Shown: positions 33,563-41,709 of the stretch, piece after piece
Layout of the letters: each line of letters opens with the position of its first letter
Numbering within the stretch: the first letter of the stretch is position 1
Assembly (NCBI GenBank): GCA_029248265.1
Contig: JAQWJQ010000298.1
Span: 1 to 53,823, forward strand
DNA length: 53,823 nucleotides
Reading direction: 5' to 3'
Origin: Planctomycetota bacterium
GTDB lineage: Bacteria > Planctomycetota > UBA1135 > GCA-002686595
Position numbers and translations under genes: made by a program
The notes under the pieces: model-generated
Seen by the model: only the letters and a program-made list of their open reading frames with translations
Told to the model about the DNA's origin: nothing
Database searches by the model: none

Positions 33563-35983
33563 TTAGCGAGCGCCATCAATCACGAGAAGGTTTGAAAGTC
33601 CATTCCCGAAGCGATCGAAGTCCTTGAAAGTCCACTCCACGTCACCATCCGGACGGATCTCGATCGCCTGGGGCTGCTGATCGCCCGCGTGGCAGTTACC
33701 CAGGACCAGGTGGCCATTCTCGAGCTCCTGCACGGTCGTGACCCAGGCGAGCTCGAACCCGTCGAGATCCTCCGACCCCTTCCGCCAGCGCACCTCGCCC
33801 TCTGGCGAGACACGGAGCAGGCTGCTTCCGTTGCCGGTGGTGATCAGGGTGTCGCCATCCGCGCACCGAATCGCCCCGAAGCACTGATTCCCATGCCCCT
33901 CGGGTCCGTGGCCGGGCGCCCGGTCCTGACCGAAGAGTGGGACCGCGAAGGTCCACACCACGGCGCCCTTGCGGTCGTACTCACGTACCACGCCGTCGTT
34001 CTCATGAGCGACCAGGAAGGTCCCTGCTGGCGTGACCCGTACCAGCCGCGTGTCGTGGTGGGGATCAGGGCGGTCCAGCTTCAGCGGAAAGGCACCGACC
34101 AACGTTCCGGCTCGGTCGACGAAGACGAGGCGCCCTCGACCCGACTCCGCCACCATGGTCGTGCCGTCGCCGAGGCGCTGGAACGAGTGGATCTCAACAC
34201 GCTCACCTTCCACCGGGCGGGCGTCATACGACCAGAGCGTCTCGTTGGTACGCGTGTCCACCTCGACGATCTTCGTCCATGACTCCTGGACAAGGACGCG
34301 GCCATGGCCGCCACCCGTCTCGCCCAGCCACTGAAGATCGTGCAGCGCCTGGACCGGTCGTTCCCAGAGGACCTCCGGGCGACCGATGGCGACCTCTCTC
34401 AGCAGGGCGACACGGCCCTTGCTCGCATCCGCAGCGAGGATCCTCCGGGGCTGTCCGTTCACGAACACCCGTGGAGCAGACGCGCCGATGGTCACCTTGA
34501 CCCGCGGAGCGTTCGCCGAGAACGCCTCCGCCTGAGCGGTCGTGATCGAGGTGCCGAAGAGCACGAGGCGGCGCAAGCTCCCGAGGCGCTCGATGGCGTC
34601 GAGCCCCGCGGCTGAGACCTCAGTGGAGTGCAGGTTGAGGTACTCCAGTGACGGAGCCCGCTCCACGAGCGAGACCATCGCCGCGTCGGTCACGGCAGTG
34701 GATTCAAGGTGGAGCCTCGTCAGGCCCCCCATCGCCGGGAGCCCTCGGACGGTGGCGTCGGTGACCCCAGGCCTCGCGAGGTCCAGCTTCAAGACCCGGT
34801 CGGCGATCGGCGCCAGGGCTGCCACCTGGGCGACACTGGGGGGGGCGTCCGCGTGGCGCCAGCTCACGTCCAGCCGCTGCTGCCCCATGGGCGCGAGGAG
34901 GTCCTCCGCGATGGGTTCGATGCGCGCGCCGCTGTCCTGGCGCAGCTCCTCCATGCTCGACGCCTGCTCCTCCTGGTCCTCCGCCACCTCGCCGAGCAGC
35001 AGGCGCAACTCACCGGTGGGCGCGCCGGCCTCGATCCAGCCCTTCAGGGCCTTGATGGCCTCATCATCGAGGGCCGCCCCCTTGGGGGGCATGGCATCCA
35101 CGTCGTCCCGCGGGAGCAGGATCCGGTAGAGCAGCTCGCTGTCGTCCGGTGACTCGAGGTCGACCCCGTCCTGCCAGCCTGCGAGCTCATCGAGCCGCAG
35201 GCCCCCCTTGGACTTGTCCTCGTTGTGGCACTCAAAGCAACGCGCCCGAAAGGACGAGACGAGGAGCTCGAGGTCGGCATGGTCGGCGACGATTTGGGGG
35301 GCGGCAGGGCGCGCTGCGACGTCCTGATCAGCGCCGCCAAGCCTCGAGTCGGAGCCCGAGAGGAAACCCTGACTCGCATCGGCGACCACGCCCGGGGCGG
35401 CGCCGGAAGAGGCACTGGAAGAGACGGCCGACTGGACGGCCGACTGGACGGGCGGAGCGGATGGCTCCACCGCGCGCGGGGGAGCCCCGCCCTCGGTCAG
35501 GTACGGCGCGAGCCAGGGGGGCGCAACGGAGGACAGGAAGGTCCTGCCGTGGGTGATCATCCCACCGTGGTGACCCGCCGTCCCGATCACCCCGGCGCAG
35601 AGCAGCGCCAGGACGCCCCGCGCCGCCGCGGCCCGGCGGCTCCGCGCCACCAGATCCAGGGTCATCACGGCGAGCGCCAGGACCGCCGCCGCGACGCCGA
35701 AGCGCCGGTGCTCGTCGACCAACTCACCCGAGTAATCGGGGCTCTCGCCAAGGAGCCAGCCGCTGGACGCCGCGAAGACCGTCGACGCCGCCAGGAGCCC
35801 GTACATCCCGCGCCGTGAGCCTCGGGCCGCAGGTGATACCAGGGCCACGCACTCCATGAAGACGGCGGCGACGGCCAGCCCGATCGGGAGGTGCAACAGC
35901 ACGGGGTGGAGGCGCGCGTAGAACTCAATCCACTGCTCCGCGGTGAACGCCGCCTCCTCGGCGACGAGGATGAGCCCGATCAA
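33563..35983 (-). CDS. Membrane protein with DUF2231-like, planctomycete cytochrome, leucine-rich and propeller domains
   Basis: 806 residues if it starts at the TTG (35983) that overlaps the DUF1501 stop by four bases (TTGA). Upstream frame only shadows DUF1501. The N-terminus has about four hydrophobic helices: FYARLHPVLLHLPIGLAVAAVF (DUF2231-like), then three more by about residue 150. A low-complexity linker leads to a PSCyt1-type cytochrome region with one CxxCH (FECHNEDKSKGGLRLDELAG, about 250). Next come leucine-rich repeats (LHLESTAVTDAAMVSL, LNLHSTEVSAAGL, about 400-470). The last 300 residues form a beta-propeller-like region (VLVQESWTKIVEVDTRTNETLWSYDA, LITTGNGSSLLRVSPEGEVRW). Likely an inner-membrane redox or sensor protein acting with the two upstream genes. 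Function unknown. Confidence 0.8.
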   Translation of the reverse strand: MIGLILVAEEAAFTAEQWIEFYARLHPVLLHLPIGLAVAAVFMECVALVSPAARGSRRGMYGLLAASTVFAASSGWLLGESPDYSGELVDEHRRFGVAAAVLALAVMTLDLVARSRRAAAARGVLALLCAGVIGTAGHHGGMITHGRTFLSSVAPPWLAPYLTEGGAPPRAVEPSAPPVQSAVQSAVSSSASSGAAPGVVADASQGFLSGSDSRLGGADQDVAARPAAPQIVADHADLELLVSSFRARCFECHNEDKSKGGLRLDELAGWQDGVDLESPDDSELLYRILLPRDDVDAMPPKGAALDDEAIKALKGWIEAGAPTGELRLLLGEVAEDQEEQASSMEELRQDSGARIEPIAEDLLAPMGQQRLDVSWRHADAPPSVAQVAALAPIADRVLKLDLARPGVTDATVRGLPAMGGLTRLHLESTAVTDAAMVSLVERAPSLEYLNLHSTEVSAAGLDAIERLGSLRRLVLFGTSITTAQAEAFSANAPRVKVTIGASAPRVFVNGQPRRILAADASKGRVALLREVAIGRPEVLWERPVQALHDLQWLGETGGGHGRVLVQESWTKIVEVDTRTNETLWSYDARPVEGERVEIHSFQRLGDGTTMVAESGRGRLVFVDRAGTLVGAFPLKLDRPDPHHDTRLVRVTPAGTFLVAHENDGVVREYDRKGAVVWTFAVPLFGQDRAPGHGPEGHGNQCFGAIRCADGDTLITTGNGSSLLRVSPEGEVRWRKGSEDLDGFELAWVTTVQELENGHLVLGNCHAGDQQPQAIEIRPDGDVEWTFKDFDRFGNGLSNLLVIDGAR

Positions 35984-37461
35984 GCGATGACCTCGTGGAT
36001 TGGCTCGGCGCCCTCGGTCCCGACCAGCTTCTGGTCGAGCCCGTTGAAGAAGTAGGTCAAGCCGTTCGGGTCGAGCCCCAGCAGGTGGAGGATCGTCGCG
36101 TGCAGGCGGCGCACGTGGAAGCGGTCCTCGACCGCCTTCGAGCCAAGCTCGTCGGTCTGCCCGACGCTGGTGCCGCCCTTGATGCCACCCCCGGCCATCC
36201 ACATGGTGAAGCCCCAGGAGTTGTGGTCCCGGCCGGTGCCTTCGGCGTACTCGGCCGTCGGTTGTCGGCCGAACTCTCCACCCCAAACAACCAGGGTCTC
36301 CTCCAGGAGCCCGCGGCGCTCGAGGTCCACGAGGAGCCCCGCGATGGGCTTGTCGGTGCGGCCGGCGTGGCGGGTGTGGTTGAAGATCAGGTCGCCGTGG
36401 GCGTCCCAGTTGTCGTCGTTGTGCCCCCCGCCCGAGTAGACCTGGACGAAGCGCACGCCGCGCTCCACGAGGCGGCGGGCGAGCAGACACTTGGAGCCGA
36501 AGCGGCGGGTCTTCTCGTCGTTGAGGCCGTACAGGTCACGGGTGCCCTCATCCTCGCTGGCGAGGTCCACGGCCTCGGGGGCGGTGGACTGCATCCTGTA
36601 GGCGAGCTCGAACTGCTCGATGCGAGCCTGCAGCTGGTCGTTGCCCGCGCGGCTGGCCGCGTGGAGCTCGTTCTCGGAGCGGAGGTGATCGAGGAGGGCG
36701 CGCTGCGCTCCGTCCGTCATCCCATCCGGCCGGTCGAGCCCGAGGATCGGCGTCCCCTCGGTGCGCACCTGCACCCCCTGGAGCGACGCCGGCATGTAGC
36801 CATTGGTCCAGTTCTTGGCGCCGCTGATGGGCCCGCCCGCCTCGTCCAGCATGACCACGTAACCCGGCAGGTCCTTGTTCACGGACCCGAGCCCGTAGTT
36901 CACCCACGAGCCCAGGCTCGGGTGCCCGGAGATCAACCGACCGCAGTTCATGTTCAAGAGCGCCGAACCATGGATCGGGCTCTCCGCATACATGGAGTGC
37001 AGGAAGGCGATCTTGTCGACCTGGGTGCCCACATGGGGGAAGAGGTCCGAGACGTACTTGCCGCACTCGCCGTACTGCCGGAAGCGCCACTTCGGCCCCA
37101 CCACGCGCCCCCCGTCTCGCTTGCCCCCACGCCCGAAGGTCGGGACGCTCACGGTCTTACCATCGAGCCGGTAGAGGTCCGGCTTGTAGTCGAAGGTGTC
37201 AACCTGGCTCGGGCCGCCATACATGAAGAGGAAGATCACGTGCTTCGCGCGTCCCAGCGCGGCGGACGTGATCGGCTTCCCCGCCAGCGGGTTGGGCCCG
37301 CCCGTCGCCGCGGTCGCCGAGGAGGCGAGGAACTCGGACCCGAGCATCCCCGTCAACGCCACGGAGCCGAAGCCTCCGGCGGAGTTCCAGAGGAACTGTC
37401 GCCGACTCATGTCACATCCGCGGCCTTGGCCCTCTCGTTGCTGCTGTTCGTTCATGGTCAT
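35980..37461 (-). CDS. Tat-exported DUF1501 protein (first copy)
   Basis: 493 residues. The N-terminus carries a twin-arginine motif SRRQFLW (19-25) and a hydrophobic stretch, so it should be exported folded. The DUF1501 domain belongs to the alkaline phosphatase superfamily: KHVIFLFMYGGPSQVDTFDYKPDL near the front and GGEFGRQPTAEY, GRDHNSWGFTMWMAGGGIKGG near the end are standard. These proteins are nearly always next to PSCyt1/DUF1549/DUF1553 genes in planctomycetes. Its ATG overlaps the preceding stop by one base (TGATG), and its own stop overlaps the next start by four, so the three genes are translationally coupled. Substrate unknown; sulfate or phosphate ester cleavage is a guess. Confidence 0.93.
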   Translation of the reverse strand: MTMNEQQQREGQGRGCDMSRRQFLWNSAGGFGSVALTGMLGSEFLASSATAATGGPNPLAGKPITSAALGRAKHVIFLFMYGGPSQVDTFDYKPDLYRLDGKTVSVPTFGRGGKRDGGRVVGPKWRFRQYGECGKYVSDLFPHVGTQVDKIAFLHSMYAESPIHGSALLNMNCGRLISGHPSLGSWVNYGLGSVNKDLPGYVVMLDEAGGPISGAKNWTNGYMPASLQGVQVRTEGTPILGLDRPDGMTDGAQRALLDHLRSENELHAASRAGNDQLQARIEQFELAYRMQSTAPEAVDLASEDEGTRDLYGLNDEKTRRFGSKCLLARRLVERGVRFVQVYSGGGHNDDNWDAHGDLIFNHTRHAGRTDKPIAGLLVDLERRGLLEETLVVWGGEFGRQPTAEYAEGTGRDHNSWGFTMWMAGGGIKGGTSVGQTDELGSKAVEDRFHVRRLHATILHLLGLDPNGLTYFFNGLDQKLVGTEGAEPIHEVIA

Positions 37462-40388
37462 CAGTCGAGCCAGGTGAACTCGTTCCGGTTGAAGAGGCCG
37501 AGGGCGAAGAGGCTGAGGGCGCGCTGCTGATCCATGCCGTGGGCGTTCACGAGGTCGGTCATGAGGGCCGCAGCGCGGTCCAACTCGTCCTCCTCCGGCG
37601 CCCGCGAGAGGGCGCGCTCCATGGCCTCCGCGAGGGCCGGCCGCAGGGTCTCGTGCTCCGCGAGCGAGGCCGCGAGGGCCTCCGCCCGGACCTGCGAGAA
37701 GTCGCCGTTGAGGGTCAACAGCGCCTGGGTGGGCACGTTGGTCGGGAACCGCTCCGGGCAGGGCATGTCCGGATCCGGCTGATCCAGGACCGCCAGCAAC
37801 GGCTCGCGCAGGGAGCGCTTCACGTGGATGTAGACGCTCCGCCGGACGGAGTCCTCCTTGGACGAGCGGCCCCAGGCGGCGCCCGGCCGGGATGCGCTCG
37901 CGAGCACCTCCTTGGGGAGGGGCGGGAACACGCTGGGCCCGTGGCGGCGCAGGTTCAGCTCGCCGCTGGCCGCCAGCATCGAGTCACGCACCTCCTCGGC
38001 CGTGAGGCGGCGTGGGTTGAAGCGCCAGAACAGGTCATTGCGGGGGTCCGCCTCGAGAGCCTCGTCAGGGCCGACCGTGGCCATGCGGTAGGCCTCGCTC
38101 TCCATGAGGAAGCGCTGCAGCGACTTGCGTGACCAGCTGCGCTCCAGGAGCTCTGCCGCGAGGAAGTCCAGCAGCTCGGGGTGGGTCGGGCGCTCCCCGA
38201 GGCGCCCGAAGTCGCCCGTGGATCGACACAGGCCGCGCCCGAAGAGGAACTGCCAGGTCCGGTTGGCCTCCACCCGCGCCGCGAGGTGCGCGCCGTCGCT
38301 GAAGATCCACTCCACCAGGGCGCGCCGCCGGCCGCTGGTGGGCGCGCCGTCCGGGCCGTGCTCTGGAGCCCCGTAGGGGCCGTCTCCCGAGGAGCCCTTG
38401 ACCCAGGCCATGGGGACTGCAGGCCCCACCTTGTCCGCCAGCGCATGGACGCTCCCGCGCAGGTTGATGTGCTGCGCGGGTGGACGCGACCCCACCTCCC
38501 GCACGACCTGGGCGGGATAGGGCTTGTTGACCCGCTCGCCCCTCAGCTGCTCACGGCGCGCGAGCAACTCTCGGCCAGGCTCGAGGGCGGCGTCGCCCTC
38601 ACGGGCCGCCGCCGCCGCCTCGAGGAGCGCCACGGGCCCACCCTCCGCGTTGGGGTCACAGCCGGTGTCGAGTCCGATGTCGATGTACTGCCCGCCGAAG
38701 TCCTGCAGGCACGACACGGCCACCACGTTGCGCCCCACGACCAGCGCGTCACGGGCGGCCTGAGGCAGCTGATGCGTGCCATAGTCCACGATGTACCCGG
38801 TGCGCTCCATCACGAGCTGACCGTTGATGAAGACGCGCACGTCGTCGTCGTAATGGAGCGTGAGGCGCAGCGAGTCCGGGATCTCCTCCAACCGGAAGGT
38901 GGTCCGCAGCTGGACGAACTTCGTGTGCCAGTCCGTGCGCACGACGGACTTCGGGGTCCCACGTCGACCGAAGCCAGCCTTGCCCTCCTTCCAGTCCCTG
39001 TGGTCGAAGCCTGGCATCTCCCAGCCGTCCACGGCCTCGCCGAAGCGGTAGCGCCAGCGGTGCTCGCCGGCGCGCGCGTCAGGGATCAGGACCTCGACCT
39101 CGCGCCCCGGGGCCGGGGCGTCCAGCCCGAGCCGATGCGCCTCGGCGACGATGTCGCGCTCCACCGCCGCGAGGTCGGCGTCACGCTCGCTCACGTGCCG
39201 GATTCCGTCCTCTGCGCGGTCGATCAGGTCGGCCTCGGGCCGACCGCCGTAGTGGCGCACGCCGCGTACGTGAGCGGTGAGCTCGTAGTACTCCTTCTGG
39301 GTGACCGGGTCCGCCTTGTGGTCGTGGCACCGGGCGCAGCCCATGGTGGTCGCCATGACCACCTGGCTGAAGGTGTCCACCACGTCCGCTCGCCCGTCTG
39401 CAGCAGCCTGGGGACGGTCCACCGGCTCGTCGTCCCAGACCCCGAGCCGAAAGAACCCGGTGGCGAGCGTCGCCTGGTCACGCTCGCGGGAGTCCTCGAA
39501 GTCAGAGGCGTACTCGTCCCCGGCGAACTGGTGCTTCACGAACTGGTCGTAGGGCAGGTCCGCGTCGAACGCCCGCACGACCCAGTCGCGGTAGCGCCAC
39601 ATGTTCTGCTTCGGATTGTCGCGCTCGTAGCCGTTGGTCTCGCCGTAACGCACCAGATCCAACCAGTGCCGCGCCTGATGCTCGCCGTAGTGGGGGCTCG
39701 CAAACAGGCGGTCGAGGAGCCGCGACCACGCCGCGTCGAACCCCTCCTCTTCGACGTCCGCCAGGAACGCCCCTCGCTCGGTGAGGGTCGGCGGGAGACC
39801 CGTCAGGTCGAACGTGGCGCGCCGAAGCAGCGCAAGCGGGTCGGCCTCGGCCGCGCATGGGAGCCCGGCGGCCTCCCGGCGAGCCGTGAGGAACGCATCC
39901 ACAGGGTGCCCTTCGCCGCCGCCTGGGGTCGCGTCCGGCGCGAGCGGGCCGTAGGCCCACCAATCGTCTTCAAGATTCACCCTCACGGCCTCGAGCGGGT
40001 GAGCCCCTGGGTCCGCGAGGCGCCCTTCCGGGCCTTCAGGCCAGGGAGCCCCCGCCTTCACCCACCCCTCCAGGACCTCGCGCTCCTCCTCCGAGAGACG
40101 CCCCGAGGGGGGCATCGCCAGGTCAGGATTGGCGTAGCTGATGACCTCGAGCAGCCGGCTCCGCTTGGGGTCATCAGTCAGGACAGCGGGCCCGCGCGCG
40201 CCGCCCTCCCTGAAGGTCGCCGCGTCGGCGAACGACAGGCCACTCTCCCGGCGATCTCCTCCGTGGCAGGTCAGGCAGCGGCTCTCGACGATCGACCTGG
40301 CGGAATCAAACCCATCCCCGCCGGGGCCAGCCTGGATCGGTCCGGAGAATGCAGTGGCGAGGGCGAAGACGAGCAGAGGGCGATTCAT
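37461..40388 (-). CDS. PSCyt1-DUF1549-DUF1553 planctomycete protein (first copy)
   Basis: 975 residues from the ATG at 40388, the only start giving a signal peptide (MNRPLLVFALATAFSGPIQA). Residues about 25-105 form the cytochrome c-like PSCyt1 domain with CLTCH (38-42). DUF1549 (about 160-375) includes LRRATFDLTGLPPTL, HWLDLVRYGETNGYE, and a second CxxCH site CARCHDHKADP (about 350). The middle (about 420-600) has a jelly-roll-like region, WRYRFGEAVDGWEMPGFDH to VRVFINGQLVMERTGY. DUF1553 (about 690-950) follows, with ANRTWQFLFGRGL, DFGRLGERPTHPELLDFLAAE, FWRFNPRRLTAEEVRDSMLAA. Two haem sites suggest electron transfer outside the membrane. The enzymatic role is unknown for the whole family. 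It is first in a coupled three-gene operon. Confidence 0.92.
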   Translation of the reverse strand: MNRPLLVFALATAFSGPIQAGPGGDGFDSARSIVESRCLTCHGGDRRESGLSFADAATFREGGARGPAVLTDDPKRSRLLEVISYANPDLAMPPSGRLSEEEREVLEGWVKAGAPWPEGPEGRLADPGAHPLEAVRVNLEDDWWAYGPLAPDATPGGGEGHPVDAFLTARREAAGLPCAAEADPLALLRRATFDLTGLPPTLTERGAFLADVEEEGFDAAWSRLLDRLFASPHYGEHQARHWLDLVRYGETNGYERDNPKQNMWRYRDWVVRAFDADLPYDQFVKHQFAGDEYASDFEDSRERDQATLATGFFRLGVWDDEPVDRPQAAADGRADVVDTFSQVVMATTMGCARCHDHKADPVTQKEYYELTAHVRGVRHYGGRPEADLIDRAEDGIRHVSERDADLAAVERDIVAEAHRLGLDAPAPGREVEVLIPDARAGEHRWRYRFGEAVDGWEMPGFDHRDWKEGKAGFGRRGTPKSVVRTDWHTKFVQLRTTFRLEEIPDSLRLTLHYDDDVRVFINGQLVMERTGYIVDYGTHQLPQAARDALVVGRNVVAVSCLQDFGGQYIDIGLDTGCDPNAEGGPVALLEAAAAAREGDAALEPGRELLARREQLRGERVNKPYPAQVVREVGSRPPAQHINLRGSVHALADKVGPAVPMAWVKGSSGDGPYGAPEHGPDGAPTSGRRRALVEWIFSDGAHLAARVEANRTWQFLFGRGLCRSTGDFGRLGERPTHPELLDFLAAELLERSWSRKSLQRFLMESEAYRMATVGPDEALEADPRNDLFWRFNPRRLTAEEVRDSMLAASGELNLRRHGPSVFPPLPKEVLASASRPGAAWGRSSKEDSVRRSVYIHVKRSLREPLLAVLDQPDPDMPCPERFPTNVPTQALLTLNGDFSQVRAEALAASLAEHETLRPALAEAMERALSRAPEEDELDRAAALMTDLVNAHGMDQQRALSLFALGLFNRNEFTWLD

Positions 40389-40691
40389 CGGGAAGCGTGG
40401 GGGGGGGCGACTAACCAGAGGATAGGGCAGTCCCTCCAATCCCGAAACGTCGAGCGGCCGCCCAGACATTCCCCAGGGGCACCGGCGGGGACCCCAAACC
40501 AGGACACCCCGGGGGAGGGCAACCCGGGGGAGGGCAACCCAGCCAGGCCCGTGGACCCCCGCAGCGAGACGTCGCGCGCGGACCTCCGCCCGTGAGGGTT
40601 GAGAAATTGGCCCGCACGGGCGATCCTCTCTCCTCACACGGACCCCCCTTCACCCGCTGGAGCGCCCGAGCGCCCTCGACCCCAACCACCC
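40389..40691. other. Intergenic region between divergent PSCyt1 and sod genes
   Basis: About 300 bases without a credible gene; the frame running through it lacks coding features. It holds a 15-bp tandem repeat with G-quadruplex potential (40508-40537). TTGAGA at 40599-40604 has a poor -10 17 bases on (GATCCT) and may be part of the sod promoter; very weak. Confidence 0.5.
40508..40537 (+). repeat. 15-bp tandem repeat with G-quadruplex pattern
   Basis: The unit CCCGGGGGAGGGCAA occurs twice in tandem (40508-40522, 40523-40537) and a third copy begins but breaks off (CCCAG). The plus strand has four G-runs (40511-40515, 40517-40519, 40526-40530, 40532-40534) with loops of 1, 6 and 1 bases, fitting a canonical G-quadruplex. 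It lies between divergent genes, about 120 bases upstream of the PSCyt1 start. Confidence 0.7.
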
Positions 40692-41303
40692 ATGGCCTTC
40701 GAAGTCCCCGCCCTCTCCTTCGCGCACGACGCCCTCGAGCCCTTCATCAACACACGCACCATGGAGCTCCACCACGGGCTCCATCACGCGGCCTACGTGG
40801 CGAAGTTCAACGGCGCGATCGCCGGCACGGAACTCGAGTCCAAGACCGCTGAAGAGATCGTCTCCAACCTCGACGCGGTTCCCGAAGACATCCGGACCGC
40901 GGTTCGTAACAACGGCGGCGGGCACGTGAACCACTCGATCTTCTGGTCGATCATGGGCCCCGGCAAGGGTGGCGAGCCCACCGGCGAGCTCGGCGAGGCC
41001 ATCAACAGCGCCTTCGGTTCCTTCGAGAACCTGAAGGAGAGCTTCAACGGCAAGGGCGCGACCCAATTCGGGTCTGGCTGGGTCTGGCTCACGATGAACC
41101 CCGAGGGTCGCCTGGAAGTCGTGGCCACGCCGAACCAAGACACGCCCATGAGCCACGGGCACAAGATCCTGATGGGGAACGACGTCTGGGAGCACGCCTA
41201 CTACCTGACGTACGAGAACCGGCGCCCCGAGTACCTGAAGGCATGGTGGAGCTGCGTGGACTTCGACGCCGTGTCCGCCCGCTTCGCGGCGGCCAAGGCC
41301 TGA
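40692..41303 (+). CDS. sodA: Superoxide dismutase, manganese type
   Basis: 203 residues, normal length, cytoplasmic by the absence of a signal peptide. It converts superoxide to hydrogen peroxide and oxygen. Metal ligands are H27, H81, D164 and H168 (ELHHGLHH, GGHVNHSIFW, DVWEHAYYL). Type clues favour manganese: Gly at 76-77 (GGG before HVNHS) with Gln at 149 (TPNQDTP), as in E. coli SodA, rather than the FeSOD pattern. Cambialistic activity cannot be excluded. The ATG at 40692 has no strong Shine-Dalgarno. Single-gene unit. Confidence 0.95.
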   Translation: MAFEVPALSFAHDALEPFINTRTMELHHGLHHAAYVAKFNGAIAGTELESKTAEEIVSNLDAVPEDIRTAVRNNGGGHVNHSIFWSIMGPGKGGEPTGELGEAINSAFGSFENLKESFNGKGATQFGSGWVWLTMNPEGRLEVVATPNQDTPMSHGHKILMGNDVWEHAYYLTYENRRPEYLKAWWSCVDFDAVSARFAAAKA

Positions 41304-41709
41304 TCCCGCCGGGGCGTGCCCCCGCCCCCTTACCTGGGGCCACACTCGCCCCTCCCCGCCGCCCGGCCCAGGTCCTCCTGGTTCGGGCGGCGCTCGGTTC
41401 CGGGCTGACCCGCGCTCAGGACGGCGTCGGCTCCCTCCGACCTCAAGGCGGACCCTGGAGCCAGTCGGCGCCCGCCCACGGCTCTGCCCAGCCGTTCCTG
41501 TCGAACCGTTACCGAACAGCACCCCCGCCCCGCCGAACTCGGTCAAGAAGCGCCGCGAGTCGGCCACGGGCCATCTGCGCCCCCCGGGGGACCATCACCC
41601 TCGAGGGCGCGACGTTGCCCCTCCCCCGCAGGCCGGACGGCGCCGAGTCCTCCTTCGCCGGGTCAGGGCCCGCAGCAGCAGGGCGGAGGGAAGGGCGCCC
41701 CAGGCTCCC
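41304..41709. other. 406-base intergenic region between sod and the sulfatase-fold lipoprotein gene
   Basis: No credible coding frame, RNA gene or promoter is apparent; open frames here are extensions of sod-region shadows. A 5-bp hairpin CGGGG/CCCCG at 41310-41324 follows the sod stop and may help end its transcript. The rest is GC-rich without repeats I can recognise. Confidence 0.5.

Noticed and set aside
35984-36490. N-terminal extension of the cytochrome-propeller gene to 36490
   Set aside because: Those residues are Arg/Pro/Gly-rich and are the shadow of the DUF1501 gene in another frame.
40389-40637. Upstream extension of the PSCyt1 gene to 40637
   Set aside because: No signal peptide or homology-like content; the ATG at 40388 opens a clear signal peptide.
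40650-41567. 305-codon minus-strand frame across sod
   Set aside because: Mostly antisense to sod; the part beyond sod has no recognisable features.
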